64,000 nucleotides of DNA from Streptomyces sp. P3 (lineage in GTDB: Bacteria; Actinomycetota; Actinomycetes; Streptomycetales; Streptomycetaceae). The stretch's first letter is position 1, and each line of letters starts with the position of its first letter. This document shows positions 1-9,574 of the stretch, in pieces. The DNA lies in assembly GCF_003032475.1 (NCBI RefSeq), contig NZ_CP028369.1:8308001-8372000 (forward strand), in the 5' to 3' direction. Below the pieces are notes generated by a model. That model had not been told where the DNA came from, did not search any database, and saw nothing but the letters and a program-made list of their open reading frames with translations. The position numbers were made by a program, and so were the translations under genes.

Positions 1-74
1 CATTTCAGGCCATTTTCCACTGTACTGGACATCCGGGATCCCGATGGGGTGGGAACCGTGGCTGTCCCAGTCGA

Positions 75-911
75 TCATTGGACCAGCGCCTCCCTTTGTG
101 GCTCGCCCTTGCCCTCACCAGCGATGTTGCAGAGCCATCGGTGCGTCATCTCCGCAATGTCCGCCCAGTTGCGGTCGAGGGTGACGCCATGACCGAAACC
201 AGCCGCGTAGCGGTAGTCCGCGCCCAGCAACCGGGCCAGCCGATGAACAGCGGCCGGATCGGACAAGGCATCGTGCTCAGCCGCGAGGACGAGGAGCGGC
301 CCCGAGATCCTCACCGGATCGACAGTGACGCTCCACTCCGTGGTGACTTGGGCCACTGCCCGTGGGGACTCCGGGACGAGGAGCTCGTAGTACCGCCGGG
401 CAAGCTCGTCGTCGGTTCCGGAGAAGAACAGTTCTTGCGTCAGCTCGAACGGCGGCGGACCCCACATCTGAGTGGGATCGGTTGGTACCTCGAGTTTGTC
501 GGGCGTCGCCTCTCCTGGGAGGCCGGGTGTCAGGAGCACCATGCCCGCGTGCCGATTGCGTTCGGCGTACTTCAGGCTCGCGAGTGCACCCATGCTGTGA
601 GCGATGATGATCGGTGGCTCCTGGAGCCCGGAGGCCACCGCTTCGATATCGGGGGCCACGTCTTCGATGGAACGCCGGAGAGCCTCTTCCCGCGGCAACG
701 GCTGTGATGTTCCGTGACCTCTCCAGCTCAGAGCGTGGCAGTCCCAGCCTCTGGCCGACAGGTATTCGGTGAAGTCGTCCCAGCACCACGCCCCGTGGAG
801 TCCGCCGTGCACCAACAGCACGGGGGTCGGCCTGGCGGTCGAACTGGGAGCAGGTCTCCGCCTGGCAACATGGATGCCGCCGACTTCGTAGTCGACGATG
901 TGGTTTGGCAT
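75..911 (-). CDS. alpha/beta hydrolase, paired with aldoxime dehydratase
   Basis: A 278-residue alpha/beta-hydrolase-fold protein. An HGG-HGAWCW oxyanion-hole segment lies near residues 35-43. The nucleophile elbow is AHSMG at about 104-108, and the late catalytic His lies in FGHG near 240. The layout resembles the methylesterase/hydroxynitrile lyase branch, but the substrate is not evident. An AAGGAG ribosome site sits 6 nt before the ATG. It lies 34 nt downstream of the aldoxime dehydratase on the same strand, so the two are probably one operon. Segments such as WGPPPFE, PESP-AV and the HGAWC box recur in the hydrolase at 20923-21747, marking a paralogue pair. Confidence 0.88.
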   Translation of the reverse strand: MPNHIVDYEVGGIHVARRRPAPSSTARPTPVLLVHGGLHGAWCWDDFTEYLSARGWDCHALSWRGHGTSQPLPREEALRRSIEDVAPDIEAVASGLQEPPIIIAHSMGALASLKYAERNRHAGMVLLTPGLPGEATPDKLEVPTDPTQMWGPPPFELTQELFFSGTDDELARRYYELLVPESPRAVAQVTTEWSVTVDPVRISGPLLVLAAEHDALSDPAAVHRLARLLGADYRYAAGFGHGVTLDRNWADIAEMTHRWLCNIAGEGKGEPQREALVQ

Positions 912-945
912 CGCGTTCTCCTTCGCCCCGGGCGATCCGGGAGGC

Positions 946-1971
946 TCAGTGGTCAGAAACGAGATCGGAAACAGCGCTGCTCAGGTGTCCCAAGAACGGC
1001 AGGAGACCCGTGCGGTCGTGACAGTTGAGGTATTCCGCCCGGGCACCGCCCGCCGGCACGACGTAGACCTCGTGACCGAGAACCACGGTGACGTCGGGCG
1101 CGAAGTGCCGGGCCAACTCGCCGAAGCTCTGCAAGATGGCGAGATGGGTGGGATGCTTGTGCGCCCAGGCCTCGAGGTGCGCGAGCGACTGCCACCAGGC
1201 CAGCGTGGCAGTCTGGACCTGCGCATCAGCAGGGTGGTGGACGTCGATCTTGCGGATGCTGAGACACCCGGTGTCGAGGGGGTTTTCCGACAAGTAGTCG
1301 ACCCCCGCCTGATACACCGGAAGCATCTTCTCCTCGAACCAGTCGCGCTCCGCATCGGGGCAGTGCCGCCACCCTTGAGGTGACCGGATGAAGCACATGT
1401 TCTCCGGTACCTCGAACGAGACGAGACGGCTGTCGGACATCACGGCGACCGGTGACAGCTCCGTTACTGTTCCGGGCAGCCCACCGTCCTCTGCGTCGTG
1501 GATGCGGTCGCGCATCGACCCGAAGTAGGAGTGGTACGGGTTGAGCTCCTTCGACCGGTTCTTCGCCATGCCCCACCGTGCATCCTGGGTGGAATACGAC
1601 GTCTCCAGTCGGCGGGCCGGTACCTGCAGCGACTCGACCCAGAGCCCGACGCTTCGTTCGCCCGGTTTCGGCACCCAGGATTCCAGCGGGTGCTCGGCAT
1701 GCCATCGGCGGTAGGCGTCCCCCGAGACCCAGTACACCAGGAACACGTCGTTGACATGGCCGGCCGCGTCCACGTGTCGTCCGGCCTCGATCTGATACAC
1801 GGAGGCGTCTGCTTCCAGGGCGTGCAGTACCTGGTCGCGCATGTCCTGGACGTCGGTCCCTGGGTGGTACTGGATGCCGATCTGCGCCATGACGGCGGCG
1901 TCCAGTGACGAGAACTCCGAACTGTAGGCCGAGTAGGGGTTCTGGAAGTCACTGGCTCGGATCTTCGTCAC
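946..1971 (-). CDS. oxd: haem-dependent aldoxime dehydratase
   Basis: A 341-residue member of the phenylacetaldoxime dehydratase family (OxdA/OxdRE type), cytosolic haem enzymes that convert aldoximes to nitriles. Family blocks are easily seen: GSMRDR (151-156), IRSPQGW (195-201), TGCLSIR (234-240) and the HPTHL block (273-277). H300 in LGHEVYVV fits the proximal haem ligand. H318 in NCHDRTG, S238 and R182 fit the family's catalytic residues. The start is GTG, preceded by AGAGGAA. No nitrilase or nitrile hydratase gene lies in the window, so the fate of the nitrile is unknown. The divergent LuxR gene is the obvious regulator. Confidence 0.9.
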   Translation of the reverse strand: MTKIRASDFQNPYSAYSSEFSSLDAAVMAQIGIQYHPGTDVQDMRDQVLHALEADASVYQIEAGRHVDAAGHVNDVFLVYWVSGDAYRRWHAEHPLESWVPKPGERSVGLWVESLQVPARRLETSYSTQDARWGMAKNRSKELNPYHSYFGSMRDRIHDAEDGGLPGTVTELSPVAVMSDSRLVSFEVPENMCFIRSPQGWRHCPDAERDWFEEKMLPVYQAGVDYLSENPLDTGCLSIRKIDVHHPADAQVQTATLAWWQSLAHLEAWAHKHPTHLAILQSFGELARHFAPDVTVVLGHEVYVVPAGGARAEYLNCHDRTGLLPFLGHLSSAVSDLVSDH

Positions 1972-2382
1972 CGCTGGTTCCTCTCGTGGTTCCTCTGGTG
2001 CTCATGAGCCAGCGTGGCTGCCCGCCACCGGATGGGGCAGACCTCAAGCGAGTACCGTTGCGGGGTTGGGTACTCGTTGGGGTCCACCGAGCCTGGTGCG
2101 CCCTGCCGCGTCCGCGCCCGAGCATCACCCGAATGGGTAATCTTCCGGACACGGCGGTCCACGGTGGCTGCTACGGGGTCAGCACACTTGACCGCTTTCC
2201 GGCATTGGGTTGATCCTCGGATTGGCGCGAGCGGTGAGACCGTCACGTGCCGGCCTTCCGGAGGACCGACTGAACATGAGGTCCTCGGGACACAGGCGAA
2301 TGACGACGGAGCACCGAAACGAGCACTTGATGGTGGCCAGCCAGGCGAGCATCGGTCGTTTTACCAGCGAAGGGCTTCAGAC
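1972..2382. promoter_or_regulatory. divergent control region, oxd / luxR
   Basis: This 411-nt stretch lies between the divergent aldoxime dehydratase and GAF-LuxR genes. An open frame on the plus strand (from 2014) continues into luxR, but its composition and lack of a ribosome site argue that it is not translated. The two promoters and any operator should be here. I could not define convincing -35/-10 boxes by eye. Confidence 0.5.
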
Positions 2383-3411
2383 GTGAACTCTTCGGTGAGC
2401 AGCAGGCTGCTTCGATTCACTGCCGAGGCGGGGGCCTGCGCGGAGCAGGACCTCCAGGCGAAGGTCCTTGATGAGCTCGGCCGCGTCGTTCCCGGAAAGG
2501 CCGCAGGGGTGTACCTCTTGGGCAGCGTGGGGAACGCGGCATCGAGCGTCCAGGCCTATGGAGTGAGCGACTATTTCCTGGCCAAGTATGAACATCAGGG
2601 TCGTGACTCGGACCTGGTGCTGGAGGCGGTGCTGACCAGTCGTTCAGCGGTGACGGAAGCTGAGATCTACGAGCCGGCCGAGTGGATGCTTCTCCCTCTG
2701 TACCGACAGGTTCTCGCCTTGCACAGCATCGCTCATACGTTGCAGGCGCCCCTGATCGTGGCGGGGGAGGTACGGGGCACCTTGAACGTAGCTCGTACGT
2801 CGGACCAGGGCGCTTTCGCCGTGGGAGAGCTGGCCGTCGTGGAGGCACTTGGCCGTCTCTCCGGCCTGGCGATGGAAAGTGCCAGGATTGCCGAAGAGCT
2901 CGGCAGGCGACTCGCACGCGCCTCCGCGGCTCTCGACCTGATCGACGAGCCGGTGGTGTTGACCGACATCCGCACCGCCGAACGCACCGCGAACGCTGCG
3001 GCGCAGCGCATCATCGGCGGTCTCTCCGGCGGCCGGACGTTCGACGACCTCCTGGCCTGGTCACGCGACGGAGCGGCAAAGGCACCCGAGGGGACGATGC
3101 GTCCCTGCGAAGATCCAGAGACCGGTCTGAAGCTACGGTCGACGCAGCTGCCTGACGACGACATCCTCATCACGATCATGCACACTCCGGCTGAGGCACC
3201 TACTCATGCACGGGCATTGATTCAGGAGGCCCTGAGCCCGCGGGAGTACGAGATCGCGGGCCTCGTGGCCTCGGGCTTGAGAGACGGGCAGATCGCCGAG
3301 CAGCTTTTCCTCAGTCACCACACAGTCAAGAAGTACTTGAAGAGCACCTACCGCAAGCTGTCACTGCGGTCACGCGTGGAGCTCACTCGTGCCATGCACG
3401 GCGGCGCCTGA
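2383..3411 (+). CDS. GAF-domain LuxR-family transcriptional regulator
   Basis: I start this gene at GTG 2383 because GAAGGG lies 8 nt before it; the open frame reaches back to 2014 without a better start. The 342-residue product has a GAF-like sensor region in its first ~180 residues and a middle PAS-like stretch. It ends in a LuxR C-terminal helix-turn-helix: LSPREYEIAGLVASGL, then HHTVKKYLKSTYRKL. There is no receiver domain, so a small ligand or a protein partner rather than phosphorylation is the likely input. It is transcribed away from the aldoxime dehydratase operon, which it probably controls. The ligand is not predictable from sequence. Confidence 0.85.
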   Translation: MNSSVSSRLLRFTAEAGACAEQDLQAKVLDELGRVVPGKAAGVYLLGSVGNAASSVQAYGVSDYFLAKYEHQGRDSDLVLEAVLTSRSAVTEAEIYEPAEWMLLPLYRQVLALHSIAHTLQAPLIVAGEVRGTLNVARTSDQGAFAVGELAVVEALGRLSGLAMESARIAEELGRRLARASAALDLIDEPVVLTDIRTAERTANAAAQRIIGGLSGGRTFDDLLAWSRDGAAKAPEGTMRPCEDPETGLKLRSTQLPDDDILITIMHTPAEAPTHARALIQEALSPREYEIAGLVASGLRDGQIAEQLFLSHHTVKKYLKSTYRKLSLRSRVELTRAMHGGA

Positions 3412-3601
3412 ACCGTCAATCGCCGATACGTCCGGCGGCGCCTGTCGGGCAGCGACAGCAGGCTCAAGGCCGGCCGCAGCAACGATGCTCCGGCACACGG
3501 CCGTCATCCCAAGCCGCTTCATGACCCATACGAACACGAGGCGGCGAGGTCTGTTCGTCTGTCTGCGCGGGCTCTGGATCGCACAGATCCGACCTCTAGG
3601 A

Positions 3602-6600
3602 TCAGCCTGCTGCGGTGCCGCCGCGTCGCAGCAGGGCGGGCAGGCCAAGGCCGTTCTGGGTGAACAGTCCCTCGGCTGCGGCGAGTTCATCGGCCGCAGC
3701 CGAGTCCGATCCCGCTCGCAGGCCTCGCATGTACCGCACTACGGCCAACACGCGCGGGCTCTGGATCCTTGCCGCCACCTGCTCCGCGGCCCCCAGCGCG
3801 GCGGCGAACTGGGGGCTGTCCCGTGCGGCGAGGAGCACGACCCGCGCCCATGATTCCAAGGCCTCGGCATACAGGCCCACATCTGCCAGGCCGACTCCGG
3901 CATCCAGGTGGAGACGGATCGCTTCGGCCGATCTGCCGTCCGCATCGGCGAGGAGGGCCTTGCACTGGGCCACCTGCGCGGCCGGGGCGTCCAGCCACAG
4001 CATGGCATTCGACCGGGTCAACTCATCGACCATGTGCCGACCGGCATCGATGTGCCCGGCCAGCAGCGTCACCCGGGCCAACGCGGCCCTTGCCGGTACG
4101 GCGACCTCCGGCAGATCGAGTTCCTCCACCAGCTGCACCGCTTCGGCGAGCAGCACGGCAGCGCCGCGGAGATCGCCCCGGGCCTCGCGAGTCATCGCCC
4201 GCCGCAGCAGCGCTCGCTGTTGGGCCCATTTGTCGGCGCACCGACTGTAGTGTTCGGCTGCACTCAAAAAGGCCGCCTCAGCGTCGGCGACACGTCCGCG
4301 CGCCAGCATTCCCAGCCCACGCGCCACCGAGGGTGCGGCCATGGTCCACACATCGCCCGAGGACATCGCCAGTCGCCGCCCCTCCTCCAGGACCGCGTCC
4401 CCCTCTTCCCAGCGGCCGAGTCGGTGCAGCGCGTGCGCCCTGCCCACGTAGGCGAGCGACAGGTCCGCGATCCGGACGCTTTCATGCCCCCGGGCCGCGT
4501 GTTCGGCCTGTTCCCCAAAGCGCACGGCCTCCCCAAGGTGACCGAAAGCCGAACCCAGGTGTGCAGCCCACGCGAGGGCCCGCACTCGGATCCCCACGTC
4601 CTGTGCAGGCAATGCAAGCGATCTGGTGATCAGCTTCCAGTCCGCCGTACGGCCGCCGCGCATCCACGTCGTGTATCCGAGTGCACCGACCAACTGGTGG
4701 GCGACGTCACCGAGGCCGCGGTCCAGCGCACGCTGGAAGGCCGCACGGATGTTGCCCTCTTCCAGCATGAACGTGCGCACGGCCTGCGCCTGACCGGCTC
4801 CCACGAGTCGACGACTGCAAGAGGTCGCCAGAGAAACATAGATGTCCACCTGGGCATGTACGACGCGTTCGGTCCCACCTGTGGCCTCCAGCTTCCGGGC
4901 AGCATAGAGACGGACGGTCTCCAGCAGTCTGAACCGCTCCGGAAAGCCTTCCGCCGTCTCGGCCTGCACCATCGACTTGGCCGCCAGCCGTCCGAGCAGG
5001 GCCCGGACGTCGGTGTCGTCCTCGCCCAGATGAGTCCACAGTCCTCGCACCTGCTGGGGCAGAAACGATCCGCGGAACACCGACAGGCGGTCCAGAGCCT
5101 GTTGCTCGCGGCGGTCGAGCAGCTGGTAACTCCAGCCGACCACCGATTCCAGAGTGCGGTGCCGGTCCGGGCCCCTTCCCGGGCCTCGGTCCAACTGCTG
5201 GAACCGATCGTCCAGCAGACGCTCCACGCCGGCCGGACCCAACGCTCCGGCACGTACCGCCGCCAGTTCTATCGCCAAGGGGATGCCGTCGAGTTGATGA
5301 CAAACACGGCTGATGGTCCGTACGCCGGCGGCGTCGACGGTCAGACCCGGCTGTACCGCCTGCGCACGGTCGAGGAAGAGCCGGACGGCAGGCAGTGTGG
5401 CCAGAGCCACGACATCGTCGAGGTCCGAGGGCACGGCCAGCGGCGCGACCGGATGAACGGCCTCACCGGGAACACTGAGCGGCTGCCTGCTGGTGGCAAG
5501 GATCGTGGTCCCCTCTGTGCCCGCGTTCAGTGCGGCAGAGAGTGCGGCGGCCTCGTCCGCGACGTGTTCACAGTTGTCCAGGACCACCAACACCCGACGA
5601 CCCTTGAGCGCCTCGCACAGCGTCCGAATCGGACTGAGTCCTCGGCTGGCCGTCCCGCCCGGTAGCGTCGCGGCACTTAGCGAGCCGAGAACGGCCAAGG
5701 CCAGATCATAACCAGGCGCGTACGGCACAAGATCGACCACGACGACACCATGAGCCACCGCCGGTGCCCGGCGGTCGATCAACGCCCGCGAGACCTCGAA
5801 CGCGAGCCTTGTCTTGCCCACGCCGCCCGGGCCGGTCAACGTGAGGATCCGAGTACGGCCGAGAATCTTCAGCGTCGCATCGACTTCCCCCTCGCGGCCG
5901 AGGAAGGACGTGGCGGGCCAGCCTATGTTCGTCGGCCTGGACGGCTTCGCTCCGGAGCCCGCCGCGTCCGTGTCCCGCAGGATGAGTCGCTCCATCTCCT
6001 GCAGGCGAGCCCCGGGCGCGAGCCCGTATCGGACGTCCAGCACGCGCCGAGCCTCCTGGTAGACGGCCAGGGCATCGGCCTGCCGTTCCAGCCGGGACAG
6101 GGTCAGCATCCGTAGCGACCAGAACTCCTCGACCTGCGGATGCCGCCTCGTCAGCGTCAACAGCTCTGCGGCAGCCGTGCCGTACGCCCCTTCGTCCACC
6201 TCCGCGGTCAGACACTCCTTGAGTGCCTGCAATCGCAGCTCAGCGAGGCGGTCGCTTTCCTCCGCGAGCGCAGGGACGTGCCGTACATCGGTATAGGCGG
6301 ACTCGGACCGCCAATGCGCCAGCGCACACCGATACGCCTCGGCCACGCCATCCACCCTGCTCCGCTGGCGCAGTCCCCTGGCCTCGGACAACGCGGTCTC
6401 GAACCGCGCCGAGTCGACGGCCTGTCCGGGAAGGTCGAGGAGGTAGCCGCCGGGCACCGCACACAACACGCCCGGGCCGAGCACGCGCCTCAACGACGAC
6501 ACCCGGGCCTGTACGGCGTTACGGACCCCGGGTTTGGTTGCCTCCTTTTCCGCCAGCCCCCATACCTGTCGCACGATCTCCGTGGTTGCCACAGGCCGCC

Positions 6601-6739
6601 CCACGGAGCGGGCAAGCAGCCCGACGAGACCTCGTGTCCGCCCTCCCGCGATCTCCAGCCGCCGGTCGCCCGCGTAGAGCTCCAGTGCTCCGAGGACACG
6701 CACGTCGAAGGCGTCACTGTGAGGTTCACCTGCCTTCAC
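3602..6739 (-). CDS. AfsR/SARP-family regulator with NB-ARC and TPR domains
   Basis: A 1045-residue regulator of the AfsR type. The order is an OmpR-like winged helix (about 10-95), a BTAD helical domain (about 100-255), then an NB-ARC ATPase with Walker A GPGGVGKT at about 303-310 and Walker B VLVVLDNCEH. A long TPR-like alpha-helical tail follows. I prefer GTG 6739, which has AGGAGG 5 nt upstream, over the GTG nine codons earlier at 6766. Such proteins activate antibiotic or secondary-metabolite genes, but no biosynthetic cluster lies beside it here. It converges with luxR; I saw no strong terminator in the 190 nt between them. Confidence 0.9.
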   Translation of the reverse strand: MKAGEPHSDAFDVRVLGALELYAGDRRLEIAGGRTRGLVGLLARSVGRPVATTEIVRQVWGLAEKEATKPGVRNAVQARVSSLRRVLGPGVLCAVPGGYLLDLPGQAVDSARFETALSEARGLRQRSRVDGVAEAYRCALAHWRSESAYTDVRHVPALAEESDRLAELRLQALKECLTAEVDEGAYGTAAAELLTLTRRHPQVEEFWSLRMLTLSRLERQADALAVYQEARRVLDVRYGLAPGARLQEMERLILRDTDAAGSGAKPSRPTNIGWPATSFLGREGEVDATLKILGRTRILTLTGPGGVGKTRLAFEVSRALIDRRAPAVAHGVVVVDLVPYAPGYDLALAVLGSLSAATLPGGTASRGLSPIRTLCEALKGRRVLVVLDNCEHVADEAAALSAALNAGTEGTTILATSRQPLSVPGEAVHPVAPLAVPSDLDDVVALATLPAVRLFLDRAQAVQPGLTVDAAGVRTISRVCHQLDGIPLAIELAAVRAGALGPAGVERLLDDRFQQLDRGPGRGPDRHRTLESVVGWSYQLLDRREQQALDRLSVFRGSFLPQQVRGLWTHLGEDDTDVRALLGRLAAKSMVQAETAEGFPERFRLLETVRLYAARKLEATGGTERVVHAQVDIYVSLATSCSRRLVGAGQAQAVRTFMLEEGNIRAAFQRALDRGLGDVAHQLVGALGYTTWMRGGRTADWKLITRSLALPAQDVGIRVRALAWAAHLGSAFGHLGEAVRFGEQAEHAARGHESVRIADLSLAYVGRAHALHRLGRWEEGDAVLEEGRRLAMSSGDVWTMAAPSVARGLGMLARGRVADAEAAFLSAAEHYSRCADKWAQQRALLRRAMTREARGDLRGAAVLLAEAVQLVEELDLPEVAVPARAALARVTLLAGHIDAGRHMVDELTRSNAMLWLDAPAAQVAQCKALLADADGRSAEAIRLHLDAGVGLADVGLYAEALESWARVVLLAARDSPQFAAALGAAEQVAARIQSPRVLAVVRYMRGLRAGSDSAAADELAAAEGLFTQNGLGLPALLRRGGTAAG

Positions 6740-6937
6740 GGCATCCTCCTGGTTCTGACGTCCCACAGGGAGCCGGAGCGCCCCGCGTCGCCACCCTCAG
6801 GACGTTGGAGAGGTCGCCCATCGCCGCATCATGTACCTCCTGTCACGGCTATGCCGGAACCGGTGGCGTTCACCCCACAGCTTTCCGATGCGCCGCCGCT
6901 ATGGGGAGGCCTGGTCGCCGCAAGGTGTGAAGCCGCC

Positions 6938-7210
6938 TCACTGGTCGGCTCTCTCGGTCTCGGCCGCGGCGGAGACCTTGCGTTGATATGCGCGGAGTCC
7001 GAGGAACCCGGCAGCGAATCCACTGATGAGGCCGCTCAGAGCATGATTCAAAGCATTGGCCGTGGCGCTACTCGGCACACCGATCAGCGCATAGTTGATG
7101 AGGGCGCTCACTACGGCCCCCATCAGTCCGCCGGTGAGACCGCACATCAACGAGGCGCGCATTGCGGACGGCCGGTTGGTGGCCGGCAACGGTGTACTTG
7201 GCGTGGTCAT
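6938..7210 (-). CDS. small membrane protein of unknown function
   Basis: A 90-residue protein with two hydrophobic, glycine-rich segments (about 20-47 and 54-72) and a charged C-terminus containing RAYQRKV, consistent with a small two-helix membrane protein. AGAGGAG lies 9 nt before the ATG. It reads in the same direction as the SARP gene, 198 nt upstream of it, so it could share that transcript. I do not recognise a family. Confidence 0.65.
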   Translation of the reverse strand: MTTPSTPLPATNRPSAMRASLMCGLTGGLMGAVVSALINYALIGVPSSATANALNHALSGLISGFAAGFLGLRAYQRKVSAAAETERADQ

Positions 7211-8254
7211 TGTCGACTGCTCCTCTTGGTGGGAATCACATCTACTGGGCTGACTCAGTGGTCACTGATGCATTGATCAGGCGCCTCGGGTCAGCGCCTG
7301 TGGCGGACGGCTTTCGCTGGCCGTGCCGTCGGGCGAAGCACCTCAGATCTCGATCCTTGGTGATCGGTTCAGCCGGTCGTGGTTTGTCCAGAAGGGCCGT
7401 GGGCGAGGATCGGGGTTGCCGACGGCCCGCCGAGGCCAGCCCTTGGACGGCCTGGCAGTCGAGCAGGAGCGCGGGTACGTGGGCCGGACATGCGCTGGTA
7501 GAGGAGGCTCATGCCGGTGACGTGGTGGGCTACTACGTCAGAGTGGGCGGCCCTTCGGCTGCTCGCGCCTCATGGCCGCGTTGACGACGATTGTCAGGGG
7601 TCCACACCGTCGGCAGTGTCACCCGGACGGGGACAATCGGTTCGGGCAAAGGGGGATTCGTCGGCGGCATCACCGGAACGGTGCTTGCCCTCAGCGGTGC
7701 GGTTGCGACCGGCAGCGCCTTCTTGGCGAAGAACCGTCGGACCGCGACCCAACGCAACCCGGGTCGTCCCGGCGTTCGCCGCTTGCCATGCGGCTACCTT
7801 TGTGGCGGCGCTGCTCGGTCTCATCGGCATGTGGCGGTGTCCGAGCCTCGCGTTCCGCCCCCAGTCCGGACTTCCAGCGGGAGCGACGACGCACCGGCAG
7901 CCGCCTCAATGCGGTAAACGCCCTCCGCGCTGAAGGTGATCGCCAGCAGGCCGGCTCTGCCCATCGGACCACGCCGCCGGCGTCGCCGTACCCGCCGTGA
8001 TCACCAGCCAGAGAGCACACGATGGCGGAAGCTCGGCCATTGGTGACCAACTCGGGGACGATCAGGACGGCCGCGTCCACGGTGCCGACTGAGCTGTCCC
8101 ACCCCACCCGCGGGGCCTGGACCCGGCGCGGTGTCAGGCCCACAGCTGAAGACAAGCTCCGTGGTCCTACCGATGCGCCTCGATTCACGTCAGGGTCGCT
8201 GCGGGTTCCCGCCAGGGCGATTGCAGAGTCCGTTGATCGCACCTTTGGTGCAGG
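7211..8254. other. stretch without an intact gene
   Basis: About 1 kb with only short overlapping frames and none with a convincing start and ribosome site. The right part holds a possible HATPase remnant (7985-8150). The left part may hold promoters for the small membrane gene. It separates the regulator genes from the ISAs1 remnant and looks like decayed DNA. Confidence 0.5.
7985..8150 (-). pseudogene. possible remnant of an RsbW-like HATPase
   Basis: On the minus strand one frame reads TVDAAVLIVPELVTN, close to the first conserved motif of Streptomyces anti-sigma-factor-like ATPases (usually DxAVLIVSELVTNA). The downstream nucleotide-binding motifs are absent or out of frame. This is a short and therefore weak match. 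Confidence 0.35.
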
Positions 8255-9400
8255 TCAGCTGAGTCCGAGGACGGTCAGTGGTTGTTTGTAGGGGCGGAGG
8301 GCTGTGGTGCGGAGTCCAGCGGCGATGTTGGTGTGGCCGGCGGTGCGGAGCTGGTTGATGGCGAAGCTGCGCAGGGTGGCCATGTTCTCCGGGCGGTGCC
8401 CGGTTCGGATCTTGGAGGCGTCCTTACGGAAGGCGGTGTCCCTCACGAAGTGGAGCCTGTTTTCGAGCACCCCAGTGCACCCTCAAGATCTTCGCGATGC
8501 GTTCCGGGGATGCCTGGCGGCTGGTCAAGTCGGTGATGACCTAGACGGTCTCGCGGCTCTGCTTTGCGGCGGCGCATGACCTGGGCGGCGTGTGGGAAGC
8601 CGACGCCGAGGTCGGTGACGGTCAGCACCTGCACGACCCGGGTCTCCTTACAGCCGTGCCCCTCGGTGCCGTCGTAGTACTTTGCCGTCGCCTTCTGCCA
8701 GGGCAGGGTACGCAGCTGCTCGTAGAGGTTCTTCTGGTTCCGCTTCACGGTGAAGGCGCAGTAAGTTTTCTTCTCCTCGACAGGGAAGCGGGCGTGGTCG
8801 CGCCGGGTGTGTAGCGCGTCGCCGGTCACGGTGACTCCTTGCAGGTCATAGGGGTCCAGGAGGGCGGCGAAACAGGTGATCTCGTTCGTCTTCTCAGGGA
8901 CCCTGAGCTGGGTGACCGGTCATGCCGGTGCCGGTCATCGCGGCCGGCAGGTGCGCGGCCGGGGTGGCACCGAGGCGCGAGCCGCGGGCGCTCTTGCCGT
9001 CGATCGCGAGTGTGCCGGTGCCGGCCAGGTCGTGGCCGAGGAGGTCGGCCAGGCCGCCGGGGCAGGTGTCTTTGATGACTCTGCGGATCGTCGCGCCGCT
9101 GGGCGGTACACGCACGGCCAGCGCAGTCCCGGTGCGGGCACCGAGCCGGGCCAGAACGTCCTGCGGGGCTCAGCAGCACTGCCACGAAGGGGCGACGCTT
9201 CCCGCGCCGACACCGCGGATCGGCCAGCGTGGCCAGCCGCTCGGCCGGCGGACGCGTGGCACGGTGCTGACGAGTGGGCGACTTGACCAGACAGACGGTG
9301 GCAGGCTGACGGCACATCGAAGCTCCGTTGCGCGCAGGCGACTTGGCAAGGTCACCTCCACAACGGAGCTTCGTTGCGTCCGGTCGTGCGCCCTCCCTGC
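8255..9400 (-). mobile_element. decayed ISAs1-family transposase
   Basis: Pieces of one ISAs1-type transposase lie in at least three frames. The N-terminal part has VPPSGATIRRVIKDT and LAIDGKSARG. The middle has VTGDALHTRRDHARF, then KKTYCAFTVKRNQKNLYEQL. The C-terminal part has the LHFVRDTAF, ASKIRTG and MATLRSFAINQLR blocks. About 25 residues seem to be missing near the N-terminus, and several frameshifts separate the fragments. It lies just downstream of the catabolic operon and cannot make a working enzyme. I did not find its terminal inverted repeats. Confidence 0.8.
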
Positions 9401-9574
9401 ATCGTCCCATGCTGTGACCTGCACACTCACGAGGTCACAGCATCTTGGCAATCGCCCTGCTGGGCTCATGGCGGTGCAGCAAACACGCAGGAATGACCCC
9501 TGTGCCTGTGGCTCGCGGCCGTACCCTCGCCGTACGCTGCGCACGAGGCGCGGCCGCAAGCCACACGTGCCTCG

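Noticed and set aside
3908..5665. A 585-codon plus-strand open frame
   Set aside because: Antisense to the SARP regulator, whose Walker motifs are clear on the other strand.
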